A stretch of DNA of 64,000 bases from Thermosynechococcaceae cyanobacterium YX3bin19 (GCA_030447595.1 JAUJON010000001.1:46794-110793), one strand, 5' to 3'; shown: positions 19,794-29,599, counted from the stretch's first letter. Numbers and translations: made by a program. The notes: generated by a model from the sequence alone, not told the origin.

Positions 19794-20486
19794 GTGACTC
19801 CCTCTTCACCGACAGTGGGTCTAGCGCTGCTTGCAGGAGTTTTAGCCGTCTTATCCCCCTGTATTTTGCCCGTTGTCCCCTTAGTTGTGGGGCGATCGCT
19901 GCGGTCCCATCGCTTTGGTCCCATCGCTCTTGTTGTCGGACTGATCGGGGGGTTTGCCCTGATTGGTAGCTTGTTAGGGGTGACCGCTAGCTGGTTTGCT
20001 GGATTAGCAACTGTCCTGCGAAACGTTGCGATCGCCCTGCTGCTGGCTGCCGGTCTTCTGGCTATTTTTCCCCAGTGGAGCTACCAACTGTTTGGTCGTT
20101 TGCGCTTAGAGCGTTGGGTAAAGGAACCAAAACAGGCTGGATTAGTCGGGGAGTTCTGGCTGGGCACCCAGCTGGGTTTGCTCTGGACACCTTGCGCTGG
20201 ACCCGTTCTCGGAAGCATCCTAGTTTTGGCGGCAATTGAACACGATGTGGCCAAGGCTTTCATTTTGCTGTTGTCCTACGGTCTGGGGTCAGGGATACCT
20301 CTGCTGGCGATCGCCTACGGAGGCCGCTATCTCAGCAAGCATTTAATTAACTTACGTTCTCAGGGTGTCCTGCTGCAAAAAGTGGGTGGAGTGATAGTAG
20401 TAGTGAGCGCGATCGCAATTCTTCTTGGTTGGGATGTCCAGCTTCAGCTTTGGTTACTGCCACTTTTTCCAGCGCTACCTTTGTAA
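19794..20486 (+). CDS. CcdA/DsbD-like thiol electron transporter
   Basis: A 230-residue polytopic protein of the cytochrome c biogenesis/DsbD transmembrane family. The two redox cysteines expected for electron transfer across the membrane lie in VLSPCILPVVPLV (helix 1) and LLWTPCAGPVLGSI (helix 4), each followed by the helix-breaking prolines typical of the family. Six helices are apparent. It starts with GTG 5 nt after the thioredoxin-like gene, implying a functional pair that delivers reductant to the periplasmic face. This is a second CcdA-type gene in the window, distinct from the ccdA beside ccs1. Confidence 0.88.
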   Translation: MTPSSPTVGLALLAGVLAVLSPCILPVVPLVVGRSLRSHRFGPIALVVGLIGGFALIGSLLGVTASWFAGLATVLRNVAIALLLAAGLLAIFPQWSYQLFGRLRLERWVKEPKQAGLVGEFWLGTQLGLLWTPCAGPVLGSILVLAAIEHDVAKAFILLLSYGLGSGIPLLAIAYGGRYLSKHLINLRSQGVLLQKVGGVIVVVSAIAILLGWDVQLQLWLLPLFPALPL

Positions 20487-20507
20487 TCGTTGAGACACCA
20501 TTGACCT

Positions 20508-21656
20508 TCAGTCATGGATCGACCCATCGGGCATCGTTGCCCCTTTGAGATTGGCTCCCCGAAGATCGGCTCCTTTCAGGTTGGCCTCAGTTAGATTGGC
20601 ACCAGTCAAGTCGGCACCGGGTAGGCTTGTCCCACTCAGATTGGCATAGCTGAGATTGGAGTTTCTCAGATCCACCCCACTCAGGTTTGCCCGGAACAGG
20701 CTAGCGCTAATCAAATTGGCGTTCTGCAAGTTGGCACTGACTAAATCTGCGTTAATCAGAAAAGCCCGACTGAGTTCAGCACCATTAAGATTGGCACCAT
20801 TTAAATCAGCACTGATCAAGCTAGCATCACTGAGATCGGCATCTCTCAAGTCAGCTTCAACCAGGTTCGCACCATTTAGATCAATTCGCTGGAGATTTGC
20901 CTCACTTAAGTTAGTACTCACTAAGACAGCGTCGCTCAGCTCGGCATCAGCCAGATTGGCACTCGTCAGGCTAGCACTAATCAAATTTGCGCCCTTGAGA
21001 TTAGCACTACTTAAATCCGCACCTTTCAACTCAGCATGACTGAGCCTGGCACCCCTAAGGTCAGCGCCCCTGAGAACAGCATTTCTTAGATCAGTACCAC
21101 TTAAGTCGGCATCCCTGAGTTCAGCACCACCAAGATCGACATCGCTTAAGTTTGCACTCACCAGATTGACATCACTCAGGTTAGCAGCTTGGAGATTGGC
21201 ACCTTTTAAATTTGCTTCAACCAGATTTGCCCCTGACAGCTTGGTCAGCCTCAAACCTCGTAGTTTGGCACCCTTGAGGTTGGCACCACTGAGGTCAGCA
21301 TCATTGAGGTTGGCGCAACTTAAGTCAGTTCCACTCATCCGGGCACCCCTGAGGTCAGTCCCACTCAAGTTAACATCCACTAAACTGGCAGCCAATAAAT
21401 TTGCCCTCTGCAAAATAGCCCCACTCAAGTCAGCACCCCTGAGATCGGCATCCGCCAGCCTAGCCCCACTTAAGTCAGCATTCCTTAGATTGATATTTCT
21501 GAGGTTGGCATTGCTAAACTGGCTCCCCTGAAGATTGACATCAGGTAAGCTGGCACTGCTGAGATCAGCTCCATTGAGGTTGACCTGATCAAAGTTTCTT
21601 TCACCCGCTGCATATTGCTTCCGAAGTTCGTCAACATTCATACCACTGTTTCTCAA
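20508..21656 (-). CDS. Pentapeptide-repeat protein
   Basis: A 382-residue protein made almost wholly of A(D/N)LxX pentapeptide repeats, about 70 tandem units (for example ADLRGADLSGAILQRANL), predicted to form a right-handed quadrilateral beta-helix. The N-terminal 15-20 residues (NVDELRKQYAAGERNFDQVNL) form a short cap found in many cyanobacterial members. No signal peptide or extra domain is visible. Such proteins are abundant in cyanobacteria; a few elsewhere protect DNA gyrase or act as scaffolds, but no function can be assigned here. The frames on the other strand are artefacts of its repetitive composition. Confidence 0.92.
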   Translation of the reverse strand: MRNSGMNVDELRKQYAAGERNFDQVNLNGADLSSASLPDVNLQGSQFSNANLRNINLRNADLSGARLADADLRGADLSGAILQRANLLAASLVDVNLSGTDLRGARMSGTDLSCANLNDADLSGANLKGAKLRGLRLTKLSGANLVEANLKGANLQAANLSDVNLVSANLSDVDLGGAELRDADLSGTDLRNAVLRGADLRGARLSHAELKGADLSSANLKGANLISASLTSANLADAELSDAVLVSTNLSEANLQRIDLNGANLVEADLRDADLSDASLISADLNGANLNGAELSRAFLINADLVSANLQNANLISASLFRANLSGVDLRNSNLSYANLSGTSLPGADLTGANLTEANLKGADLRGANLKGATMPDGSIHD

Positions 21657-21976
21657 TGCTTCAATTGGTTGGAACCAGATTACTATTGCAGGAAAGTTGT
21701 TATTCTGCCAGGGACTATCTGCCGTCAGTTCTATTCCAGACTGCTGAGTTTTAACTCTATTCTGTTAGGCTAATGGCCGCTAGCATAGCTTGTTCAGAGA
21801 GATAAGTGGAGATGATTACTTTCTCCACAATAGCCGCTAGAACCTCTTTCAATTTGTATCTAACTCTTTGCAGATTGAAAATTCTCTATATATAAAGGAA
21901 TTACCGAGCGGGGGAAGGGATTCTGGATAGTCAAACGCTAGAAGGTCTAGAAATTGAGCTGCAGCGTGTTCGACAT
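21657..21976. other. Divergent promoter region with a small hairpin between direct repeats
   Basis: This 320-nt gap serves the pentapeptide-repeat gene (minus) and the FHA kinase (plus). GTGGAGA (21806-21812) pairs with TCTCCAC (21822-21828). The hairpin is flanked by identical octamers GCCGCTAG at 21776-21783 and 21833-21840. No gene is apparent. Confidence 0.55.
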
Positions 21977-24055
21977 TTGCTGGTGATCGAAGACATGAAA
22001 GGGCAACATGCCGTTTGCCTTAATACAGCAACTTATTCCATTGGTCGTGACTCCACGAACTCGATTGTGCTCCATTCCAGGTTAGTTTCTCGCCAGCACG
22101 CCATTTTACTGCGGGTGACAACTCCCGAAACTGCCAGCTATTCCTTTCGCATCATTGATGGTGATCTCCAAGGAAAGCGAAGCACTAACGGCCTGATCAT
22201 CAATGACCACCGCTGCTTTTCCCATGACTTGAAACACGGGGACATGATTGTATTTGGTGGAGATGTTAAAGCCCGGTACTATGCTGTTTCTAATCTGTCT
22301 GACGCCGAGTTCTTGCAGCGTTGTGAAGCAGAAAACTTCTCTAGCTTACTGTCTCATGCCATCAATCCTTTTGAAACCATTGTTTCACTACCCATCATTG
22401 AGGAACCGGAAGACTTGACTGAAGCAGCACTCGTTCGCCTAGCTTCTTTTCCTGAGATGGTTCCTAACCCAATTCTTGAAATTGACTTAAATGGTGTGAT
22501 TACCTATCTCAACCCAGCGGCACTGATGCTGTTTCCTAATATTCAAGAAGCGGGGCTTGAGCATCCAATGCTGGAAGGGTTACTCACCCTCATTGAGACA
22601 GTCCAGGGTGGCCAGGAAAAATTTTTTGTCCGGGAGGTTGTGGTTGATTATCAAACTTTTGAGCAATCTGTACATTACATCTCTGAGAGTGACCTAATTA
22701 GAAGTTATGTCACGGATGTAACTCAGCGCAAACGGGCTGAAGAACAACTTCGGCAGCAAGCCCAGCGGGAAGCGATTATCAATCGAATTGTTCAAGCAAT
22801 GCGGGTAACGTTGATCCCATCAGAGGTGCTACGCATCACAGCTGACTTGTTACCAGAAGCCTTGGGGGTAAGCCACTGCCTGATTGCTCAAACTGGTTCT
22901 ACTCAAGTCAGCGACCACTACATCAGTCCAACAGCGGTAGAAGAGCAGTTAGTTCAGGCAAACTTTCACTTCACAGAACATTTTAGAAGTAAGCTGGCTC
23001 AGGGTGAACAAGTCTTTTTAGCCTACACAGATGCCAGCTTAGTGCCAGAACTGAGATTACTAGCTCAGCAGTGTGGAATTCGGACAATCCTGATTACCCC
23101 GTTGTTGTACTTGCACGAGTATCTCGGCAGTATTAGTCTCTACCAGTGCGGTAAAGATGCGCTGCGGCCAGGTGAGGATTATCGTCGTTGGACAGTTGAT
23201 GAATTAAGTGACGCTAAAACGATCGCCGATCAATGCGCGATCGCTATTCATCAAGCCCAACTCTACCAACAGGTGCAAGATCTCAATACCCACTTGGAGC
23301 GCCAAGTGCAGGAACGTACTGCCGAGTTACAGCAAAAAATGCAAGAACTTCAGCGGCTGAACATTCTTAAGGATGACTTTCTCAGCACGGTTTCTCACGA
23401 ACTGCGGACCCCGATGGCCAACATCAAAATGGCGATTCACATGCTGAAGCAGTCACCTGTGGAAGCGCGGCAAGAGCGCTACCTAAAAATTTTGGAAAAT
23501 GAGTGTACTCGTGAAACTGAGCTGATTAACGATCTACTCGATCTCCAAAGATTAGAAGCTGGTGTTGAGTCTGCTGGACTAGACGTGCTCCATTTAAACA
23601 GCTGGCTACCCAGTGTCATCGAGCCCTTCCAATCTCGAACCCAGCCTCGCCAGCAGTCTTTACGAGTGGAGTATCCCGCCGATTTGCCTTCATTGAGTTC
23701 AGACCGCGCCTGGCTGGAGCGCATCTTGGTGGAATTGCTGAACAATGCCTGCAAATACACTCCCGACCGGGGTGAAATTCTGCTGAGTGTCAGTTTCAAT
23801 CATTTTCCAGACCCCACAGTGACCTTTCGGGTGACCAATGAAGCCAGGATTCCGAGCACTGAGCTACCCCGGATTTTTGATAAGTTTTATCGGATCTCCA
23901 ACTCTGACCCCTGGAAGCAAGGAGGAACAGGGTTAGGCTTGGCTTTAGTCAAAAAACTTGTGGAGCGGCTCCAGGGCCAAATCCTCGTAGAAAGCAAAGA
24001 CGGTCTCACTACATTTATCGTCGAGCTACCTCAAAGAAGGATTTCTATGGATTAG
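21977..24055 (+). CDS. Soluble FHA-PAS-GAF hybrid sensor histidine kinase
   Basis: A 692-residue cytoplasmic kinase. Domains in order: FHA with YSIGRDSTNSIVLHSRLVSRQHA (about residues 22-45), a phosphothreonine-binding module; a PAS-like segment (about 155-250, VPNPILEIDLNGVITYLNPAA); a GAF domain (about 270-430); a coiled coil; HisKA with the phospho-His in LSTVSHELRTPMANI; and HATPase with ELLNNACKYTPDRG and GGTGLGLALVKKLVE. No transmembrane helix is seen. The start is uncertain: TTG 21977 is used, but an open frame with FHA-like coding extends some 55 nt upstream. No receiver gene is adjacent (orphan kinase). The FHA domain suggests crosstalk with Ser/Thr kinases. Confidence 0.9.
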   Translation: MLVIEDMKGQHAVCLNTATYSIGRDSTNSIVLHSRLVSRQHAILLRVTTPETASYSFRIIDGDLQGKRSTNGLIINDHRCFSHDLKHGDMIVFGGDVKARYYAVSNLSDAEFLQRCEAENFSSLLSHAINPFETIVSLPIIEEPEDLTEAALVRLASFPEMVPNPILEIDLNGVITYLNPAALMLFPNIQEAGLEHPMLEGLLTLIETVQGGQEKFFVREVVVDYQTFEQSVHYISESDLIRSYVTDVTQRKRAEEQLRQQAQREAIINRIVQAMRVTLIPSEVLRITADLLPEALGVSHCLIAQTGSTQVSDHYISPTAVEEQLVQANFHFTEHFRSKLAQGEQVFLAYTDASLVPELRLLAQQCGIRTILITPLLYLHEYLGSISLYQCGKDALRPGEDYRRWTVDELSDAKTIADQCAIAIHQAQLYQQVQDLNTHLERQVQERTAELQQKMQELQRLNILKDDFLSTVSHELRTPMANIKMAIHMLKQSPVEARQERYLKILENECTRETELINDLLDLQRLEAGVESAGLDVLHLNSWLPSVIEPFQSRTQPRQQSLRVEYPADLPSLSSDRAWLERILVELLNNACKYTPDRGEILLSVSFNHFPDPTVTFRVTNEARIPSTELPRIFDKFYRISNSDPWKQGGTGLGLALVKKLVERLQGQILVESKDGLTTFIVELPQRRISMD

Positions 24056-24147
24056 TGGCGCCACAACTGATGCTAGCAGCTGAATGATATAAACCTAGGA
24101 GGCTTGAGAGCATTCCAGTCAAAAGGGTTGCACGCCGGAGGGCAAAG

Positions 24148-25695
24148 GTGACACAACAAGAGCGGATGGGTATTAAGCTACCTGCAGCGGCACTGGCAAA
24201 TCTTAGCCAGGTTGATCAGCTTTGGCAACGTCTCCAATCCAACAACCCCATCATCCCGCAGGTTATTGATCAATCTGAGGCGCTAACTGGAGAACCAGAC
24301 TGGGACGCAGTCATTTGCGGGGGTACGCTGGGAATTTTCCTTGGCTGTACCTTAGCGAAACGAGGGTGGCGAGTCGCCCTCTTGGAGCGGGGAATTTTGC
24401 GAGGCCGTCAACAAGAGTGGAACATTTCCCGTCAGGAGCTAGAGGTGCTGCTGGAACTTGAACTGCTCACACCAGCAGAACTAGACCGAGCAATGGTCAC
24501 GCAGTACAACCCAGCGCGAATCAGCTTTCTGGGGAACCCGGAGGTATGGGTGCGGGACATACTCAATATCGGAGTTGATCCAATATTTCTCCTAGAAACT
24601 CTCAAGTCTAGATTTTTAGAGTATGGGGGCAAGCTGTTAGAAAATACAGCTTTTGAGCGAGCCGTTGTTCATCCAGATGGCGTCATCGTCGAGGCCGGAA
24701 CCAGCCTGAAGACAAGACTGATGCTAGACGCGATGGGTCACTTCTCGCCCGTCGTAGCACAGGTGCGGGAGAGTAAAAAACCAGAGGGAATCTGCCTGGT
24801 TGTTGGCACCTGTGCTCAAGGTTTCCCCAAGAATGAAACGGGAGACCTTTTGGTCACATTCACGCCGCTTCAGCGCCAGTGCCAGTATTTTTGGGAGGCA
24901 TTCCCGGCGCAAGATGGTCGAACCACTTACCTGTTTACCTATCTGGATACCGATCCGAAGCGGCCCAGCCTAGAAACATTATTTGCGGACTATCTGCGGC
25001 TTTTACCTGAGTATCAAGCGATCGCTCCCCAGGAAATTCAGGTTCAACGGGCCTTGTTTGGAATCTTTCCCTGCCATCGCCAAAGCCCCCTAATCCTACC
25101 CTGGAACCGCATCCTGGCTATAGGAGACAGCAGCGGCAGCCAGTCCCCGTTGAGCTTTGGTGGGTTTGGAGCCCTGATCCGCCACCTGCAGCGACTCGAT
25201 GCCGGAATTCATGAAGCCCTGAAGGGCGATACCTTAAACGCTGCCGCCCTACACTTGTTGCAGCCTTATCAACCCAATTTGTCTGTGACCTGGCTGTTTC
25301 AACGGGCTATGAGCGTTGGTATCGATCAAACCATTGACCCGAACCAAATCAACCAACTTCTGGGTCAGGTTTTTCAAGTTATGCAGGGACTAGGCGATCC
25401 AGTGCTGCATCCTTTTTTGCAAGATGTCGTTCAGTTTTCTCCCCTGACGCAAACCCTTTTAAAGGTTGGCCTGAAAAATCCCCGCTTAATTGCTAAAGTC
25501 GCTGCTCAAACCGGCTCTGTTGCCCTACTAGACTGGATGGATCACTATTTGAGGTTAGGGCTTTACAGTTGCCTCAACGCCTTGGAGCCAACTTTAACAT
25601 CGGGAATTGCGACTTTACCGCCAACCCAGCAGTACTACAGCCATCGTTGGCTAGAAGCCTGGAAGTACGGTTCAGGGGGTGATTATGATCATTAG
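24148..25695 (+). CDS. cruP: CruP-type lycopene cyclase family flavoprotein
   Basis: A 515-residue FAD-dependent oxidoreductase with a dinucleotide-binding fold at WDAVICGGTLGIFLGCTLAKRGWRVALLERG (about residues 51-81). The motif GVDPIFLLETLKSRFLEYGG and the late FAD-binding segment ILAIGDSSGSQSPLSFGGFG are typical of the CruA/CruP group. Length and absence of the extra CruA N-terminus point to CruP, which in plants and cyanobacteria has been linked to carotenoid protection from oxidative stress and has little or no cyclase activity. The GTG start follows GGAGGG. Assignment to CruP over CruA is from memory of family features. Confidence 0.78.
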   Translation: MTQQERMGIKLPAAALANLSQVDQLWQRLQSNNPIIPQVIDQSEALTGEPDWDAVICGGTLGIFLGCTLAKRGWRVALLERGILRGRQQEWNISRQELEVLLELELLTPAELDRAMVTQYNPARISFLGNPEVWVRDILNIGVDPIFLLETLKSRFLEYGGKLLENTAFERAVVHPDGVIVEAGTSLKTRLMLDAMGHFSPVVAQVRESKKPEGICLVVGTCAQGFPKNETGDLLVTFTPLQRQCQYFWEAFPAQDGRTTYLFTYLDTDPKRPSLETLFADYLRLLPEYQAIAPQEIQVQRALFGIFPCHRQSPLILPWNRILAIGDSSGSQSPLSFGGFGALIRHLQRLDAGIHEALKGDTLNAAALHLLQPYQPNLSVTWLFQRAMSVGIDQTIDPNQINQLLGQVFQVMQGLGDPVLHPFLQDVVQFSPLTQTLLKVGLKNPRLIAKVAAQTGSVALLDWMDHYLRLGLYSCLNALEPTLTSGIATLPPTQQYYSHRWLEAWKYGSGGDYDH

Positions 25696-25833
25696 GCTGC
25701 CACTGTATGAAACAGGGCTAAGCTAATCCATAATTCTCTCTAATAGTTGCTATGAGATAAACTGTCGTCCGACTTGTTTTGGGGCTGCTAAAGTTGAAGA
25801 AATGTATCGCACTAGCCGATCGCGAAACTCTTC

Positions 25834-26616
25834 ATGACCAGTACCGAGGATGCCCCGCAGCCGTTAAGCTTTATTCCAACTACAGGGTGCGCTAGACCAC
25901 CCCTAACCTTGTTGTGTGACTTTGATGGCCCCTTAGTAGATGTTTCCGAGCGGTACTATCAAACCTACCAGCTTGCTCTGGCTGATACCCTCAGAATTAA
26001 TCAAGCCCAGGGTATTGCCCTACCGATCCAGGTTTTGACTAAAGAGCAGTTTTGGCAGATGAAGCAGAATCGCGTCGCTGATGCTGAAATCGCCTTACGG
26101 TCGGGCTTGCGATCGCAGCAAATTGAGGTTTTCCTCAGACGCGTCCGCCACTGGGTCAACCAGCCCGCCCTGCTACAACAAGATCAGCTCCAGCCGGGTG
26201 TGCGCTGGGCCTTAGCGCTGCTTCATGCTCGCGGCGTCAGCTTGGCAGTAGTCACGCTTCGCTGTCAAAGGCAAGCCAGACAAATCCTAGAACAATACGG
26301 CCTCGCTCACCTGTTTACATCAATTCGGGGGACGCATGACGCCTTAGCAGCCTATTGCAACTACACAGAACTCAAAACCCAATTGGTGAGTGAAGCTTTG
26401 GCTGAGCATACCTTGCTTCAGTCCCGCACCTGGCTAGTGGGTGACACTGAAGCCGATGTATTGGCTGGGCTAGCCGCTGGCATTTCTACGATTGCGGTCA
26501 CCTGCGGTATCCGCAGCGCCGCTTATCTCAAAGCGCTGCAGCCAACGCGCCTGCACAACGACTTACTCTCTGTAGCCCATTACCTAGCGGGTTTAGCTCA
26601 ACTCGTGCAAGCTTGA
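25834..26616 (+). CDS. HAD-superfamily hydrolase
   Basis: A 260-residue phosphatase-like protein with the HAD nucleophile motif LLCDFDGPLVD (motif I DxD), VTLRCQRQARQIL (motif II region, with Thr) and VGDTEADVLAGLAAG (motif IV acidic pair), plus an inserted cap domain between about residues 50 and 130. It probably dephosphorylates a small metabolite. The N-terminal 25 residues are poorly conserved, so the true start may be slightly downstream. It precedes polA by 44 nt on the same strand. Confidence 0.85.
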   Translation: MTSTEDAPQPLSFIPTTGCARPPLTLLCDFDGPLVDVSERYYQTYQLALADTLRINQAQGIALPIQVLTKEQFWQMKQNRVADAEIALRSGLRSQQIEVFLRRVRHWVNQPALLQQDQLQPGVRWALALLHARGVSLAVVTLRCQRQARQILEQYGLAHLFTSIRGTHDALAAYCNYTELKTQLVSEALAEHTLLQSRTWLVGDTEADVLAGLAAGISTIAVTCGIRSAAYLKALQPTRLHNDLLSVAHYLAGLAQLVQA

Positions 26617-26660
26617 ATAGCAGTCTCGGTTGCTGGGTAGAAACTAGCTAAAATGGAGCT

Positions 26661-29585
26661 ATGTCAACCGCTATCTCTGAGCCAGCACCTATTTCCCAGG
26701 AGGGTCATCTCACCTTTGTGCTGGTGGATGGTCATTCTCTAGCATTCCGGTCTTATTACGCCTTTGCTCGCACTCGCGAGGGAGGCTTACGGACTTCCCA
26801 AGGCACACCGACTAGTGTTTGCTATGGCTTTCTCAAGGCACTCCTGGAAGTAATGGAGTCAGAGAAGCCTCAGCATCTAGCCGTTGCCTTTGATTTGAGC
26901 CTACCGACCTTTCGTCACGACGCGGATAAAACCTATAAAGAGGGTAGACCAGACGTTCCGGAAGACTTTGTGCCTGACCTGCAAAACCTGAAGGAGCTGC
27001 TAAACGCCTTTAACCTGCCTGTTCTCACGGCTCCCGGCTACGAAGCAGATGATGTGATTGGCACGTTGGCGAAACAGGCGAGTCAGGCTGGTTATCAGGT
27101 CAAGATCCTCAGCGGTGACCAGGATTTGTTTCAGCTGGTTGACCTAGAAACAGGAGTCAGTGTTCTGCACCTGGGTAGTACCTTCGCCCAACGGGGCAGC
27201 AATTCTCATCCCCGCGAGTTCGGTCCGGAGCAGGTGAAGCAGAAACTGGGGATTCTACCTTCACAGGTTGTGGATTACAAAGCGCTGTGTGGCGATGCCT
27301 CTGACAACATTCCTGGCGTCAAAGGTATTGGGGCCAAGACAGCCGTGCAGTTGCTAGAGCAGTATGGTTCCCTGGAACAGATCTATGCTTCCTTAGATCA
27401 AATCAAAGGAGCCGTGCGGCAAAAACTGGAGGCAGGAAAAGAAGCCGCTCTGCACTCCCAGTACATGGCGCAACTGGTGTTGAATGTGCCACTAGAGATC
27501 GATCTGGAAGCCTGTCAACTTAAAGGCTTCGACCCGGATACGCTAGCCCCGATTTTGGAAAAGCTGGAATTCCAGTCCTTTTTGGGTAAAATTTCCCAGC
27601 TCCAGCACACCTTTGGCGGTTTGCCGATGGCAACAGTGGCTACAGCTTCTGACCCGGCACCCGTAGAGGAGGATTTATGGTTTTTCAGCCCCAGCGATAC
27701 TGAAGCGGCACAGCAAGCGGCGATCGCCATCACTCCCCAAATTGTTGACACCCCCGAGAAATTAGCCCAACTCGTTGATCGCCTCCAAACCTATACTGAT
27801 CCAGCAGCACCTGTGGCCTGGGATACAGAGACCGATGCCCTGTCGCCCCGGGATGCTGGGTTAGTTGGAATCGGCTGCTGCTGGGGTCCCGACACCAAGG
27901 ACATGGCCTACATTCCCGTAGGCCATCAGCGTGGGAGTAATTTAGATCTAGCCGCTGTGCTGACAGCCTTGCGGCCAATCTTGGAAGATACCCGCTACCC
28001 TAAAGTGCTGCAGAACGCCAAATTTGACCGCTCAGTACTGCACTTCCAGGGTATTGAGCTGGCTGGGGTGGTTTTTGATACGATGCTTGCCAGCTATGTG
28101 CTCAATCCAGAGGGCAACCACAACCTCAGTGAGCTGTCGATGCAGTACTTGGGAATCATACCCAAAAGCTATACTGACATGGTTGAAAGGGGTCAAACTC
28201 TGGCAGACCTGGATATTCCAGCAGTGGCAAACTACTGCGGCATGGATGTCTATACCACCTACCATCTCCGCGCGAAACTGCGGAGTCAACTAGAGGCCAG
28301 CCCAGCTTTGCACCGGCTGCTGCTGGAGGTGGAACAACCCCTAGAGCCAGTGCTGGCCCTGATGGAGTACTATGGTATTCGCATTGACCAAGCTTACCTG
28401 AAAGAACTTTCACAAGGGTTGGAGCAGGATCTAAAGGCGATCGAAGAGCAAGCTTATACGATTGCCGGAGAAAAGTTTAATCTCGGCTCACCGAAGCAAT
28501 TAAGCGAGATCTTGTTTGAAAAGCGGAATTTAGATCGGCAGAAGTCTCGCAAAACAAAGCTAGGGTACTCGACAGATGCCGCCACCCTCGAGAAGCTGAG
28601 AGGTGATGATCCACTAGTCGAGGCAATTCTGGAGTACCGTACCTTAGCCAAATTGAAGTCGACCTACGTAGATGCTTTACCAACCCTGGTTCACTCTCAA
28701 ACGCAACGGGTCCACACGGATTTCAACCAAGCGATTACCTCCACCGGGCGGCTGTCTTCTTCCAATCCCAACCTGCAGAATATTCCGATTCGCACAAAGT
28801 TTAGTCGGCAAATTCGGGCGGCCTTTGTGCCAGAACCCGATTGGTTACTGGTAACGGCAGACTACTCACAGATTGAGCTGCGGATTCTCGCTCACCTGAG
28901 CCAAGAGCCTAAGTTAGTCGCAGCCTACCAACAGCAGGAGGATGTGCACACCCTCACCGCACAACTGCTGCTAGAAAAGCAGACCATTACGCCTGATGAA
29001 CGGCGGCTCGCAAAAATTATTAATTTTGGAGTGATCTATGGCATGGGAGCCCAGCGGTTCGCCCGTGAAGCTCGCGTGAGCTATGCCCAAGGCAAGCGTT
29101 TTATTGAACGGTTTTATGAGCGCTACCCTGGTGTGTTTGCCTACCTTCAGCGTATGGAAGCCCAAGCGATCGCCCAGGGATATGTAGAGACTCTGATGGG
29201 TCGCCGCCGCTACTTCAACTTCGACAGTCCCAGTTTACGACAGCTCAGAGGCAAAGCGCTGCCAGAAATTGCCGCAATGGATCTAAGCCAGCTCAAGATT
29301 AGTAACTACGATCGGGGACTGCTTAGAGCCGCAGCCAACGCACCCATTCAAGGATCAAGCGCTGACATCATTAAAGTTGCCATGATCGGGCTGCATAAGG
29401 TGCTTCGCCCCTACCAGGCACGCTTGCTCCTGCAAGTCCACGATGAACTGGTATTTGAACTACCGCCAGCAGAATGGGAGGAACTCAGCTGGCAAATCCA
29501 GTCGATCATGGAAAGCGCCGCTGATTTGAGTATTCCCCTGGTCACCGATATTCGTGCTGGTAAAAACTGGATGGAGGCAAAGTAG
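26661..29585 (+). CDS. polA: DNA polymerase I
   Basis: A 974-residue enzyme that fills gaps and removes primers. An N-terminal 5'-3' exonuclease domain (about 1-300) carries LVDGHSLAFRSYYAF and YEADDVIGTLAKQA, with GDQDLFQLV. The 3'-5' exonuclease (about 355-560) keeps Exo I DTETDA, Exo II NAKFDRSVL and Exo III YCGMD, so proofreading appears intact. The polymerase domain has motif A DYSQIELRILAHLS, motif B RRLAKIINFGVIYGMG and motif C LLQVHDELVFE. A short linker (about 330-360) joins the two N-terminal domains. The frame is unbroken across 2.9 kb, in sharp contrast to other parts of the window. Confidence 0.97.
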   Translation: MSTAISEPAPISQEGHLTFVLVDGHSLAFRSYYAFARTREGGLRTSQGTPTSVCYGFLKALLEVMESEKPQHLAVAFDLSLPTFRHDADKTYKEGRPDVPEDFVPDLQNLKELLNAFNLPVLTAPGYEADDVIGTLAKQASQAGYQVKILSGDQDLFQLVDLETGVSVLHLGSTFAQRGSNSHPREFGPEQVKQKLGILPSQVVDYKALCGDASDNIPGVKGIGAKTAVQLLEQYGSLEQIYASLDQIKGAVRQKLEAGKEAALHSQYMAQLVLNVPLEIDLEACQLKGFDPDTLAPILEKLEFQSFLGKISQLQHTFGGLPMATVATASDPAPVEEDLWFFSPSDTEAAQQAAIAITPQIVDTPEKLAQLVDRLQTYTDPAAPVAWDTETDALSPRDAGLVGIGCCWGPDTKDMAYIPVGHQRGSNLDLAAVLTALRPILEDTRYPKVLQNAKFDRSVLHFQGIELAGVVFDTMLASYVLNPEGNHNLSELSMQYLGIIPKSYTDMVERGQTLADLDIPAVANYCGMDVYTTYHLRAKLRSQLEASPALHRLLLEVEQPLEPVLALMEYYGIRIDQAYLKELSQGLEQDLKAIEEQAYTIAGEKFNLGSPKQLSEILFEKRNLDRQKSRKTKLGYSTDAATLEKLRGDDPLVEAILEYRTLAKLKSTYVDALPTLVHSQTQRVHTDFNQAITSTGRLSSSNPNLQNIPIRTKFSRQIRAAFVPEPDWLLVTADYSQIELRILAHLSQEPKLVAAYQQQEDVHTLTAQLLLEKQTITPDERRLAKIINFGVIYGMGAQRFAREARVSYAQGKRFIERFYERYPGVFAYLQRMEAQAIAQGYVETLMGRRRYFNFDSPSLRQLRGKALPEIAAMDLSQLKISNYDRGLLRAAANAPIQGSSADIIKVAMIGLHKVLRPYQARLLLQVHDELVFELPPAEWEELSWQIQSIMESAADLSIPLVTDIRAGKNWMEAK

Positions 29586-29599
29586 GGGCAATAGTAGTG

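Noticed and set aside
20656..21531. Long plus-strand frames opposite the pentapeptide-repeat gene
   Set aside because: They arise from the repetitive A(D/N)LxX coding pattern; their Arg/Leu/Ala-rich products have no start signals or family likeness.
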